NCBI GenBank assembly: GCA_937920235.1
Contig: CALGUK010000039.1
Coordinates: 42,242 to 106,241, forward strand
DNA length: 64,000 bases
Direction: 5' to 3'
Source of the DNA: an uncultured Clostridia bacterium
GTDB lineage: Bacteria > Bacillota > Clostridia > Oscillospirales > Acutalibacteraceae
In this document: one piece after another, positions 25,540 through 33,839 of the stretch
How the letters are laid out: each line of letters starts with the position of its first letter
How positions within the stretch are numbered: the stretch's first letter is position 1
The notes under the pieces: model-generated
What the model saw: the letters and a program-made list of their open reading frames with translations, nothing else
Database searches by the model: none
Told to the model about the DNA's origin: nothing
Made by a program: the position numbers and the translations under genes

Positions 25540-26973
25540 TTATAAGTATGTATCGTAAAATTCAGTTATTCTGTTCTTTCTTTGTCTGAGCTCCTCAAAG
25601 CCGGAAATATATTCAAACGGGTATTTGAAATTAAAAATTCTCTCAATTTCATTGCCGTAAGGAGCTTTGAGCTTTGTGACCGCACCGCCGCCGCAGGAAA
25701 GGATTGTATGACACTCTTCCATCATAAAAATGTTGTATATACACTCTGTATTCTGCTTTGCCCAGCCGACATTTTCAAGACTGCCTGCTGATTTTGACTG
25801 CCGATACATATAATACGGATGATAATACTCCGATAATACTTTTGATGTGTAATCAAGCATTTCAGATGCCGCAAGAGCATTCCGTACGGCAAGCTCCGGA
25901 AATTTTTGACCGATCCCCGAGGCGCGCTTGACCGCAAGAGTATGCACGGTTATATTTTCAGGCTCAAGAGATAGAGCCATATTAACCGACCTGCAGAACC
26001 CCTCAACCGTATCCGAAGGCAGACCTGCTATCAGATCCATATTTATATTTTCAAATCCGTTTTTTCTTGCGAGTCCGAAAACCTTTACAGTGTCCTCCGC
26101 GGTATGCCGTCTGCCGACCGTCTCGAGCACGGAATCGTTGAAGGTCTGAGGATTTATGCTTATTCTGCTTACTCTGCTGTCCTTAAGAACACAAAGTTTT
26201 TCCTCGGTAACAGTATCCGGTCTACCCGCCTCCACGGTAAATTCGCGACAATCCGACAGATTGAAATTGTTTTCTATTGAACGAATAACCGTTTTAAGCT
26301 GTTCTGCAGACAAGGTTGTCGGAGTACCTCCGCCTATATACACACTTTCGAGTTTCAAACCGATTTTCGCGGCAATTTCGCCTGTCTCGGCAATTTCTCT
26401 TGCAAGAAGCTCGGTATAACGCGGTAAAAGGCTTTTTGCCTTTTCAGTTTCAACAGAATGGGAAACAAAAGAACAATAGCTGCATCTTGACGGACAGAAC
26501 GGCACCGAAATATACAGACTGAAGGAATCGGGTGACGAGGATGCGATGATTTTTTCTTCGCAATCGGCAACGCTTCTTGCCAATCGGTATTTTTCATCAC
26601 TAACAAGTAATTCGTTCTTAAAATATTCCTCTGTTTTTTCTCTTCCCATGATTTTTTCTGTATTTATAAGAAGCTTTGACGGTCTTACGCCCGTCAGAAC
26701 ACCCCATTTGGGATAAAACCCGGTATATTCGCCGAGAAGAGAATACATCATTCTTCCCATCTGCATTTCATTGTCGTTGCAGAGAGGTGCTTTCAGGACT
26801 TTTGAAAAGCCGTTAAAGTCAACAGAAACCGTGATTTCCGCACCGACCTCGGTAAAAATATCAAATCCTTCGGAATCATCGTATACGACGGTTATTTTTT
26901 CATCAGGAAAGAAAATCCTCACAAGCTTTTCCATTTCATAATGGAATTTGTGGTTTTTTACAAACAACCTCAT
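25540..26973 (-). CDS. hemZ: Coproporphyrinogen dehydrogenase-like radical SAM protein HemZ
   Basis: 477 residues. The N-terminal 160 residues are the HemZ-specific part. The radical SAM cluster motif is PFCPSRCSYCSF (Cx3Cx2C), followed by SVYIGGGTPTTLS, FTVEAGRPDT and VSRISINPQTFND. HemZ is the oxygen-independent coproporphyrinogen-oxidase relative of Firmicutes; in species without heme synthesis its real role is unclear. The start overlaps the MBL hydrolase stop by four bases. It lies at the end of the recJ-relA-dtd-MBL-hemZ run, a conserved order in Clostridia. Confidence 0.9.
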   Translation of the reverse strand: MRLFVKNHKFHYEMEKLVRIFFPDEKITVVYDDSEGFDIFTEVGAEITVSVDFNGFSKVLKAPLCNDNEMQMGRMMYSLLGEYTGFYPKWGVLTGVRPSKLLINTEKIMGREKTEEYFKNELLVSDEKYRLARSVADCEEKIIASSSPDSFSLYISVPFCPSRCSYCSFVSHSVETEKAKSLLPRYTELLAREIAETGEIAAKIGLKLESVYIGGGTPTTLSAEQLKTVIRSIENNFNLSDCREFTVEAGRPDTVTEEKLCVLKDSRVSRISINPQTFNDSVLETVGRRHTAEDTVKVFGLARKNGFENINMDLIAGLPSDTVEGFCRSVNMALSLEPENITVHTLAVKRASGIGQKFPELAVRNALAASEMLDYTSKVLSEYYHPYYMYRQSKSAGSLENVGWAKQNTECIYNIFMMEECHTILSCGGGAVTKLKAPYGNEIERIFNFKYPFEYISGFEELRQRKNRITEFYDTYL

Positions 26974-27623
26974 ACTTTTCTTTTTCTCAATCTCATGTAT
27001 CTGTTGTTGTCACGCTCATACTGAAGCGTTGTCTCCGCCTCATGACCGGGATATACGATATAGTCTCCATCCAATTCACCGATTTTTGAGAGAGAACGGA
27101 GTTCCTGTCTGCCATTTCCGCCATACAAGTCTGTTCTGCCTGCACAAAGTCGGAAAAGGGTATCACCTGAAAACATTATTCTGTCTTCATTGAAAATATA
27201 ACATACTCCGCCCTTTGAATGACCGGGTGTGTGCAGAACCGTAATTTTAGTATTACCGAGCATGAACTCTGTTCCGTCTTCGGTAAGCACATCGGCATCC
27301 ACCTCAGGAAAGGTATATCCTTCACAATTTATATTGAATTCGTTGATTTCGCCGTTATGAAGCATCTCTTCATCTTCACGGTGAATGACAATTTTTGCAC
27401 CTGTATTATCCTTAACCATTTTAGCTCCGCACATATGGTCAAAATGGCCGTGGGTCAATAAAATATATTTGACATCCTTACCGATAAGTTCATCGAGGAG
27501 ACTTTTTTCGGGCAATGACGGATCAACAACTGCCGCGGCACCCGTATCCTCATCAGTCACAATGTAAGTATTTGTCGTAAATCCGCCGTCCATAACAGCA
27601 AGATGCTTTTTTACAGTAATCAT
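26970..27623 (-). CDS. MBL-fold hydrolase, glyoxalase II-like
   Basis: 217 residues from the ATG at 27621-27623, chosen because GGAAGTAGGA lies upstream and the longer frame overlaps dtd. The metal motif is LLTHGHFDHMCGA (THxHxDH), with LHTPGHSKGGVCY, MFSGDTLF and VYPGHEAETTL completing the seven ligands. Related proteins hydrolyse thioesters such as S-lactoylglutathione or related bacillithiol adducts. It is tightly packed between dtd and hemZ. Confidence 0.9.
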   Translation of the reverse strand: MITVKKHLAVMDGGFTTNTYIVTDEDTGAAAVVDPSLPEKSLLDELIGKDVKYILLTHGHFDHMCGAKMVKDNTGAKIVIHREDEEMLHNGEINEFNINCEGYTFPEVDADVLTEDGTEFMLGNTKITVLHTPGHSKGGVCYIFNEDRIMFSGDTLFRLCAGRTDLYGGNGRQELRSLSKIGELDGDYIVYPGHEAETTLQYERDNNRYMRLRKRKV

Positions 27624-27630
27624 ATTTTTC

Positions 27631-28089
27631 CTACTTCCTTCTCCAGATTTCTGAATCATATAAAATAGTCACCGGTCCGTCATTGATGAGTTCAACCTTC
27701 ATATCCGCACCGAAAATGCCTTTTTTCACACCGGACACACCGTTTTCAATAAGCTTATCGCAAAAATATCCGTACAGAGCATTTGCCCGTTCAGGTGCAG
27801 CAGAGCGTATAAAAGACGGTCTGTTTCCCTTTTTAACATCAGCACAAAGCGTAAATTGTGACACAGCAAGAACCTCACCGCCGACATTCTGAATGTCGAG
27901 ATTCATCTTGCCGTCAGCATCCTCAAAAACACGGAGAGCCGATGTTTTTTTAGCAAGAATTTCCGCATCGGCCTCGGTATCGTCATCCATCACACCCAGC
28001 AATATCAGATATCCCTTACCTATTTTTGAAACAAGCTCTCCGTCAACGGTAACGCTTGCTTGTGAAACTCGCTGAATAACTGCTTTCAT
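27631..28089 (-). CDS. dtd: D-aminoacyl-tRNA deacylase
   Basis: 152 residues. The catalytic block AVSQFTLCADVKKGNRPSF and the Gly-cisPro block INDGPVTILYDSE are both intact, and MKAVIQRVSQASVTVDGE is the standard start. The dimer removes D-amino acids (and glycine from tRNA-Ala) to keep translation faithful. It lies 11 bases after relA in the same transcript. Confidence 0.96.
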   Translation of the reverse strand: MKAVIQRVSQASVTVDGELVSKIGKGYLILLGVMDDDTEADAEILAKKTSALRVFEDADGKMNLDIQNVGGEVLAVSQFTLCADVKKGNRPSFIRSAAPERANALYGYFCDKLIENGVSGVKKGIFGADMKVELINDGPVTILYDSEIWRRK

Positions 28090-28100
28090 TTTTCATTACC

Positions 28101-30305
28101 TTATCTTTCTACAGACAGCACACCGTCAACCTTTTCAATTCTTGAAATAAGATTTTTAAGGTGGTCAATACCGCTTATATTCACCGTAAGCTCAACTATG
28201 GTTCTGCCGTCCTTCATATCATGCGTACTGATACTTGTAATATTGACGCGCATATTGGCAACCTGCATTGCAACATCTGCCATGAGTCCCACGCGGGAAA
28301 GGCAGGTAAGCTGAAGTGTTGCCTTGTAATCCTCGCGCACATTCTTATTCCAAAACGCATTTACCCATCTTGCCGGCTCCGGACTTTTTGAAATATCACG
28401 AGGTACATTGGTACAATCTCTTTTGTGAATTGAAACTCCGTGTCCTCTCGTTATAAAGCCAATAATACTGTCGCCCGGCAACGGATTACAGCACTGGGAA
28501 AACTTAATGAGGCAGTTGTCAATGCCTTCAACTGTAACTCCGTCCTTATTCTTTTTGGAATTATCCTTAATGGGAATAACCTTAACTTCACTGCGACTCT
28601 TGTCGTAATTTTTCTGATATTCCTCTTTGATATACGGCATCAGTCTGATGATTGAAAGTCCGCCGTAGCCTATTGCCGCATAGAAGTCATCAATATTTTC
28701 CATCCGCTGACGCTCTGCCAGCTTTTTGATGAATTTCTGATAATCCTCATCGGAGAGACGGATATAGTTTTTACGGAACTCGCGCTCCACCTCTGCCTTG
28801 CCCTCGACTATATTTTCCTCTCTCTTTTCTTTTTTGAACCAGGAACGTATTTTGTTTTTTGCCTGACTTGTCTTAACGATATTAAGCCAGTCACGGCTCG
28901 GTCCCTTGCCCTGCTGTGAAGAAGTGAGAATTTCGACAATCTCGCCCGTCTTGATAACATAGTCAATAGGTACAATTCTGCCATCAACCTTTGCTCCCGT
29001 CATCTTGTTACCCACAGCTGAATGGATTGCATAAGCAAAGTCAATTACGGTTGAGCCGAGTGGCACGTTGATAACATCACCCTTTGGGGTATATACGAAT
29101 ACCTCATCGGTGATAAGATCTGTTTTGATTGTTGAAACAAGCTCTCTTGCATCGCCTGTTTCCTGCTGAGTCTCAAGCATCTCACGAATCCACTGAAGTC
29201 TTTGATCAAAGCTCTGTTTTCCGCCGGATACTCCCAATTTATATTTCCAATGGGCAGCAATACCGAATTCGGCGGTATGATGCATATCCCATGTTCTTAT
29301 CTGCACCTCAAAAGGCGTACCCTCTTTACCGATAACCGTGGTATGAAGTGACTGATACATATTCGGCTTCGGAGTTGAGATATAATCTTTAAATCTGTTA
29401 GGTAGAGGATTATACATATCATGAATAATTCCGAGACAGTTATAACAGTCGATGACGCTGTTCACAATTATACGGACAGCGTAAATATCATAGATTTCAT
29501 CAAACTGTTTTCCCTGCATATACATCTTTCGGTAAATACCGTGAACGGATTTTATTCTTCCGCTTATCTGAGCATCGGGAACAATCTGCTTTACCCTGTC
29601 GCCTATCTTCTGTTTGATGCTTTCGAGGAAATCATTTCCAGAACCGCTTGTCTTTTTCAGATTTTCTTCAATACCGGCATATGCAACCGGGTCAAGAAAA
29701 CGGATTGCCCTGTCCTCAAGTTCCTCCTTGACTGAGCGGATACCGAGACGATGAGAGATGGGTGCAAAAATCTCGAGTGTTTCAAGAGCTTTGTCTCTTT
29801 GCTTCTGCGGAGACATAAATTCGAGCGTTCTCATATTATGAAGACGGTCGGCGAGCTTGACAATAATTACACGTATATCCTTTGACATTGCCAGAAGCAT
29901 TTTTCGGATATTTTCTGCCTGCTGTTCTTCCTTTGCTTCGCTTGAATTGAGCTGAACTTTACCAAGCTTTGTAACACCGTCAACAAGAAGTGCAATTTCT
30001 TCACCGAAATCCTCTGTCAACTGCTCAATCGTGTACGGCGTATCCTCAACAACATCGTGAAGCATTGCCGCCACAAGCGACTGACGGTCCATACCGAGAT
30101 CGGACAGAATCGTGCAAACAGCAAGAGGATGAATAATATACGGCTCACCCGATTTGCGCTTCTGTTCACCGTGATACTCATTTGCTATTGAAAAAGCACG
30201 GTCAAGCACCTTCATATCCTCTTCCGTATGTGAAGACTTTATTTTTTCGCAGAGAGCAGCATACAGTTCATTAACATCAACATTTGTATTTACATGTTCA
30301 GCCAT
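28101..30305 (-). CDS. relA: Bifunctional (p)ppGpp synthetase/hydrolase RelA/SpoT (Rel)
   Basis: 734 residues, full length. The HD hydrolase domain is intact (YIIHPLAVCTILSDLGMD, AAMLHDVVEDTPY), then the synthetase domain (SGRIKSVHGIYRKM, YDIYAVRIIVNS, DYISTPKPNMYQSLHTTVIG), a TGS domain (VYTPKGDVINVPLG), a zinc-finger-like part (IKFSQCCNPLPGD) and a C-terminal ACT domain. It makes and breaks the stringent alarmone. ATG start overlaps the recJ stop (TAATG). The apt gene often found here in Clostridia is absent. Confidence 0.96.
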   Translation of the reverse strand: MAEHVNTNVDVNELYAALCEKIKSSHTEEDMKVLDRAFSIANEYHGEQKRKSGEPYIIHPLAVCTILSDLGMDRQSLVAAMLHDVVEDTPYTIEQLTEDFGEEIALLVDGVTKLGKVQLNSSEAKEEQQAENIRKMLLAMSKDIRVIIVKLADRLHNMRTLEFMSPQKQRDKALETLEIFAPISHRLGIRSVKEELEDRAIRFLDPVAYAGIEENLKKTSGSGNDFLESIKQKIGDRVKQIVPDAQISGRIKSVHGIYRKMYMQGKQFDEIYDIYAVRIIVNSVIDCYNCLGIIHDMYNPLPNRFKDYISTPKPNMYQSLHTTVIGKEGTPFEVQIRTWDMHHTAEFGIAAHWKYKLGVSGGKQSFDQRLQWIREMLETQQETGDARELVSTIKTDLITDEVFVYTPKGDVINVPLGSTVIDFAYAIHSAVGNKMTGAKVDGRIVPIDYVIKTGEIVEILTSSQQGKGPSRDWLNIVKTSQAKNKIRSWFKKEKREENIVEGKAEVEREFRKNYIRLSDEDYQKFIKKLAERQRMENIDDFYAAIGYGGLSIIRLMPYIKEEYQKNYDKSRSEVKVIPIKDNSKKNKDGVTVEGIDNCLIKFSQCCNPLPGDSIIGFITRGHGVSIHKRDCTNVPRDISKSPEPARWVNAFWNKNVREDYKATLQLTCLSRVGLMADVAMQVANMRVNITSISTHDMKDGRTIVELTVNISGIDHLKNLISRIEKVDGVLSVER

Positions 30306-32347
30306 TACTGCTCCCCCTTTTGTATATTGTTTAGTTCATTAAGTATTTTTGATGCCGACAGATCTGTTTTTCTGCCATCACCATCAAAAATTATGCTGTT
30401 GCCCTCTTTTTTTATCAGCCCGAGCTCGTTCAGAACATCAACTGCCACAAGCATTGTGCAATATCTTTCAGCAGGGCACTTAGCTCGGAACATAAGCGTT
30501 TCAACGTCATATGTCCACACCTTATACTGCTTCAGCAGGCCGAAGACAGCAAGCAGGAACTCCCTTGCAGGTGTTAAAAACCTTGCCTCGTGAGACGAAA
30601 GAGTGTCGCCGCGTTTGAATTTTTCATAGAGCAGTTGTGACTTGAACAAATTATCCTCATCAACACCCGAAAAACGCATATCCCTGATCTGTACGGAGGC
30701 TTTTACTTCTCCCCTGAATTCATTTTTATCGATACGCACTGCCAAATCAACAACATCACCCTCACGGAACTGAAATTCATTAGGAGTTGTTGAAAATTTC
30801 ATGGCAACAAAATGTGTATTTCCCTTTACAAACGAGAGTCTGAGATGCTTACCCTCACCCACCGGTCTTATCGCCTCAAGAGTGACATTGAAGATACCGA
30901 AAAGCGGCTGAGGATTACCCGCACCGTAAGGCTCAAGATTTTCAAGTGCTTCAATAAGCGCTGCATCTATATATGCGGGATTAAGCTTACAATCAAGATT
31001 CAGCACGGGAACAGCATCGGGTAACGATAAAGCATATTCATTGATACGCACAAAAAATTCGTTTATATTTTCTCGTTTTATGCCCAGTCCCGCGGCCATA
31101 GTATGACCGCCGAAATGAGTGAGCAGATCGCCGCAGTTTCTGATGGCATCATAAACCGAAAAGCCCTCTATGCTTCTTGCTGATCCGGTACCTTCATCTC
31201 CGTCAAAGGTAATTACAATTGAGGGTCTGCCGTATTTTTCTGTAATTCTGGCAGCAACAATACCAACGACACCATGATGCCAACCGTCACCGCACACGAC
31301 AATCACACGGGAATTTCGAAGCTTATCATTGCCTTCAATGAGAGCCGATGCCGACTCCATAATTTCATTTTCAAAATCATGTCGTTGACGGTTACACATA
31401 TCTACCTGTTCGGCTGTTTGAAGAGCTGTTATAAGGTTATCGGATATTAGAAGCTTCAACGCGGTTTCTGCGGATTCAATTCTGCCCGCTGCATTGATAC
31501 GCGGTGCAAGTGAATATGTCACGCCTACAGCATTAAGTTTTTTCTCTCCGACACCCGCAACCTGACGCAGAGCATTTATTCCGTTGCAGGGATTTGTATT
31601 TATTTTTGCAACACCGTATTTTACTATAGCACGGTTTTCATCTCTTAAATCAACCACATCGGCAACGGTACCAACCGCGATAATGTCTGCATATTCATTG
31701 AGGATTTCCGAATAATCCCCTTTTTCGAGAGCACAGACCACCTTAAACGCAACACCGACACCTGCCCAGTCCTTAAAATGTACGTTGCAGTCCTCTCTGT
31801 GAGGGTCAACCACGGCAATCGCTTCCGGAAGTTCTTCACCGACCTGATGATGATCGGTAACGACGGTTTCTATACCGAGCGTATTTGCGTATGCAATTTC
31901 GTCAATGGCAGAAATGCCGTTATCAACGGTAACAATGAGCTTTACACCCTTTTCGTGCAGTTTGTCAACGGCCTGCTTATTCATCCCGTAGCCCTCGCTG
32001 ATACGATCCGGGATATAATACATAACATCCGCCCCGCGCGACGAAAGATAAAGATACATCAATGCGGTAGCCGTCACACCGTCGGCATCATAATCGCCGA
32101 AAACACAGATTTTTTCAAACCCGTCAATCGCCTTATTTATTCTGTCAACAGCCTTTTCCATATCGACGATAAGATATGGATCGCAAAAGCTGAATTCGTT
32201 ATCAAAAAACTCTTCAACATCTTCATATTCCGTAATTCCGCGGGATACTAATATAAGAGAGGTAAAGGGATCAAGGCTGTGATTTTCAGCTATCTGTGCG
32301 GCTGTCTCTTTATCTATATGTGCAGTAAGCCATTTTTTTCTGCTCAC
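30305..32347 (-). CDS. recJ: Single-stranded-DNA-specific exonuclease RecJ
   Basis: 680 residues. DHH domain motifs: VFGDYDADGVTATALMYLYL, VTVDNGISA, VTDHHQVGEELPEA and DPHRED; the DHHA1 part contains GDGWHHGVVGIVAARI and HFGGHTMAAGLGI. An OB fold and a C-terminal extension (about 560-680) follow. RecJ degrades single-stranded DNA 5' to 3' in recombination and mismatch repair. It is first gene of the minus-strand recJ-relA-dtd-MBL-hemZ unit and has its own promoter, divergent from the acetyltransferase gene. Confidence 0.95.
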   Translation of the reverse strand: MSRKKWLTAHIDKETAAQIAENHSLDPFTSLILVSRGITEYEDVEEFFDNEFSFCDPYLIVDMEKAVDRINKAIDGFEKICVFGDYDADGVTATALMYLYLSSRGADVMYYIPDRISEGYGMNKQAVDKLHEKGVKLIVTVDNGISAIDEIAYANTLGIETVVTDHHQVGEELPEAIAVVDPHREDCNVHFKDWAGVGVAFKVVCALEKGDYSEILNEYADIIAVGTVADVVDLRDENRAIVKYGVAKINTNPCNGINALRQVAGVGEKKLNAVGVTYSLAPRINAAGRIESAETALKLLISDNLITALQTAEQVDMCNRQRHDFENEIMESASALIEGNDKLRNSRVIVVCGDGWHHGVVGIVAARITEKYGRPSIVITFDGDEGTGSARSIEGFSVYDAIRNCGDLLTHFGGHTMAAGLGIKRENINEFFVRINEYALSLPDAVPVLNLDCKLNPAYIDAALIEALENLEPYGAGNPQPLFGIFNVTLEAIRPVGEGKHLRLSFVKGNTHFVAMKFSTTPNEFQFREGDVVDLAVRIDKNEFRGEVKASVQIRDMRFSGVDEDNLFKSQLLYEKFKRGDTLSSHEARFLTPAREFLLAVFGLLKQYKVWTYDVETLMFRAKCPAERYCTMLVAVDVLNELGLIKKEGNSIIFDGDGRKTDLSASKILNELNNIQKGEQ

Positions 32348-32396
32348 AGTTAATCCCCCTTTCAGTTTGATTTAAAACATAATATTCTAAGCTAAC

Positions 32397-32425
32397 ATTA
32401 TACCATTTATCCCTTGACTTTTCAA
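32397..32425 (-). promoter_or_regulatory. SigA promoter of the recJ-relA operon
   Basis: TTGAAA, 17 bases, TATAAT on the minus strand, about 50 bases before recJ. Confidence 0.72.
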
Positions 32426-32458
32426 GGCTTTTATATTAAAAACACCCTCATTTTACTG

Positions 32459-32487
32459 TTGAAAAACAGTTGTAAATATGGTAGAAT
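32459..32487 (+). promoter_or_regulatory. SigA promoter of the acetyltransferase-pth-mfd operon
   Basis: TTGAAA (32459-32464), 17 bases, TAGAAT (32482-32487), 30 bases before the first start codon. Together with the recJ promoter it shows that this gene begins here and is not a truncated copy lacking a start. Confidence 0.72.
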
Positions 32488-32516
32488 AAACTGATAATTA
32501 TTAAAGAGGTGTCATT

Positions 32517-33197
32517 ATGACGGAAAAAGATATTCTCAACCTTAAAAATATCGAAAAGCATGAAGAAAACGGTGTAGAAATACCGTATCATCAGAGTGTA
32601 GTAATAGAAGAAGGAGTTACAATAGGCAAGGGCACTGTAATTATGCCGAACACAATGCTTTTTTCAGGTGTTGTCATAGGTGAGAATTGTGTTATCGGCC
32701 CCAACACTCTTATCAAGGACAGCGTTATCGGGAATGATGTTAAGCTCAACTCGGTCCAATGCTATCAGTCAAAGGTTCTTGACGGTGCGGATATCGGGCC
32801 TTTTGTCCACATAAGACCCAATTCGGTTATCGGTTCTCAGGTTCATCTCGGCAATTTCGTTGAGGTTAAAAATTCAAATATCGACACAGGAACAAAGGTT
32901 TCTCATTTAACATATGTTGGCGATTCCGATGTCGGTAAGCGTGTCAACTTCGGTTGCGGTACGGTTACGGTAAATTACGACGGCAAAAACAAGCACAGAA
33001 CCGTTATCGGTGATGATGTTTTCATCGGATGTAACACAAATCTTGTCGCTCCGGTCAAGGTATGTGACGGTGCTTATACTGCCGCAGGTTCAACAATTAC
33101 CGATGAGGTTCCCGAACAGTCACTCGGAATTGCAAGAGCAAGACAGGTAAATCTTGTGGGTTGGAGACTGCGTAACAAGGACAGATTTACGAAATAA
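32517..33197 (+). CDS. Stand-alone GlmU-type acetyltransferase (left-handed beta-helix)
   Basis: 226 residues that match only the C-terminal half of GlmU. After a short helix (KNIEKHEENGVEIPYHQSVV) come hexapeptide repeats of a left-handed beta-helix (VTIGKGTVI, VVIGENCVIGPNT, and so on). The acetyltransferase site is kept: SHLTYVGDSDVG with the catalytic-type H130, and TVNYDGKNKHRTVIGDDVFI. The N-terminal uridylyltransferase domain is missing. It could acetylate glucosamine-1-phosphate, with UTP transfer done by another protein. The following pth-mfd order is the one usually found behind full-length glmU in Clostridia, so it probably derives from it. Confidence 0.87.
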   Translation: MTEKDILNLKNIEKHEENGVEIPYHQSVVIEEGVTIGKGTVIMPNTMLFSGVVIGENCVIGPNTLIKDSVIGNDVKLNSVQCYQSKVLDGADIGPFVHIRPNSVIGSQVHLGNFVEVKNSNIDTGTKVSHLTYVGDSDVGKRVNFGCGTVTVNYDGKNKHRTVIGDDVFIGCNTNLVAPVKVCDGAYTAAGSTITDEVPEQSLGIARARQVNLVGWRLRNKDRFTK

Positions 33198-33208
33198 AGG
33201 AACAAATT

Positions 33209-33823
33209 ATGTTTAACAGATTCAAAAAAAATATCTCTGCGGCACCGTCAGGTACACACGAATTTCTCGTTGTGGGTCTGGGGAATCCCGGAAACAAATA
33301 CACACTTACCAGACACAACTGCGGTTTTTTGTGCCTTGATATACTTGCCGAAAACCTCGGCTTTAGAATTGACAGGCTTAAATTCAAAGCACTTATCTGC
33401 GACACCGTTATAAACGGTCACCGCTGTATTCTTATGAAACCTCAGACATTTATGAACAACAGCGGCGAGGCTGTGCGCGAATGTGCTTCATTTTACAAAA
33501 TTCCTCCCGAGAAAATAATCGTAATTTATGATGACGTTTCACTTGATGTCGGAAAATTACGCATAAGAAGAAAAGGCAGTGACGGAGGTCATAACGGTAT
33601 AAAAAGCATTATTTATCATCTGAACAGCGACCTTTTTCCGCGAATAAAAATCGGTTGCGGTAAAAAGCCTCATCCCGATTATGACCTTGCAGACTGGGTG
33701 CTTTCTGAGTTTACAAAAAACGAGCAAAAATCTCTTGAACCGGCACTCGACAATGCCTGCAGTGCGCTTGAGCTTTTGCTTGAGAATGAAACGGATAAGG
33801 CTATGAACCTCTACAACAGTTAG
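33209..33823 (+). CDS. pth: Peptidyl-tRNA hydrolase
   Basis: 204 residues. VVGLGNPGNKYTLTRHNCGF holds the catalytic His (H36), PQTFMNNSGEAV and YDDVSLDVGKLRIRRKGSDG hold the other active-site residues. The first 17 residues are an extra extension. Pth frees tRNA from peptidyl-tRNA dropped by ribosomes. RBS AAAGGAAC; 11 bases after the acetyltransferase gene and 16 before mfd. Confidence 0.95.
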   Translation: MFNRFKKNISAAPSGTHEFLVVGLGNPGNKYTLTRHNCGFLCLDILAENLGFRIDRLKFKALICDTVINGHRCILMKPQTFMNNSGEAVRECASFYKIPPEKIIVIYDDVSLDVGKLRIRRKGSDGGHNGIKSIIYHLNSDLFPRIKIGCGKKPHPDYDLADWVLSEFTKNEQKSLEPALDNACSALELLLENETDKAMNLYNS

Positions 33824-33839
33824 GTTGTGAGTTGAAATT

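Noticed and set aside
31778..32251. 157-residue open frame on the plus strand
   Set aside because: Antisense to recJ DHH motifs; no sensible domain.
28101..32347. Missing apt between recJ and relA as a deletion scar
   Set aside because: The TAATG overlap of recJ and relA is clean and leaves no remnant, so it is only a lineage difference.
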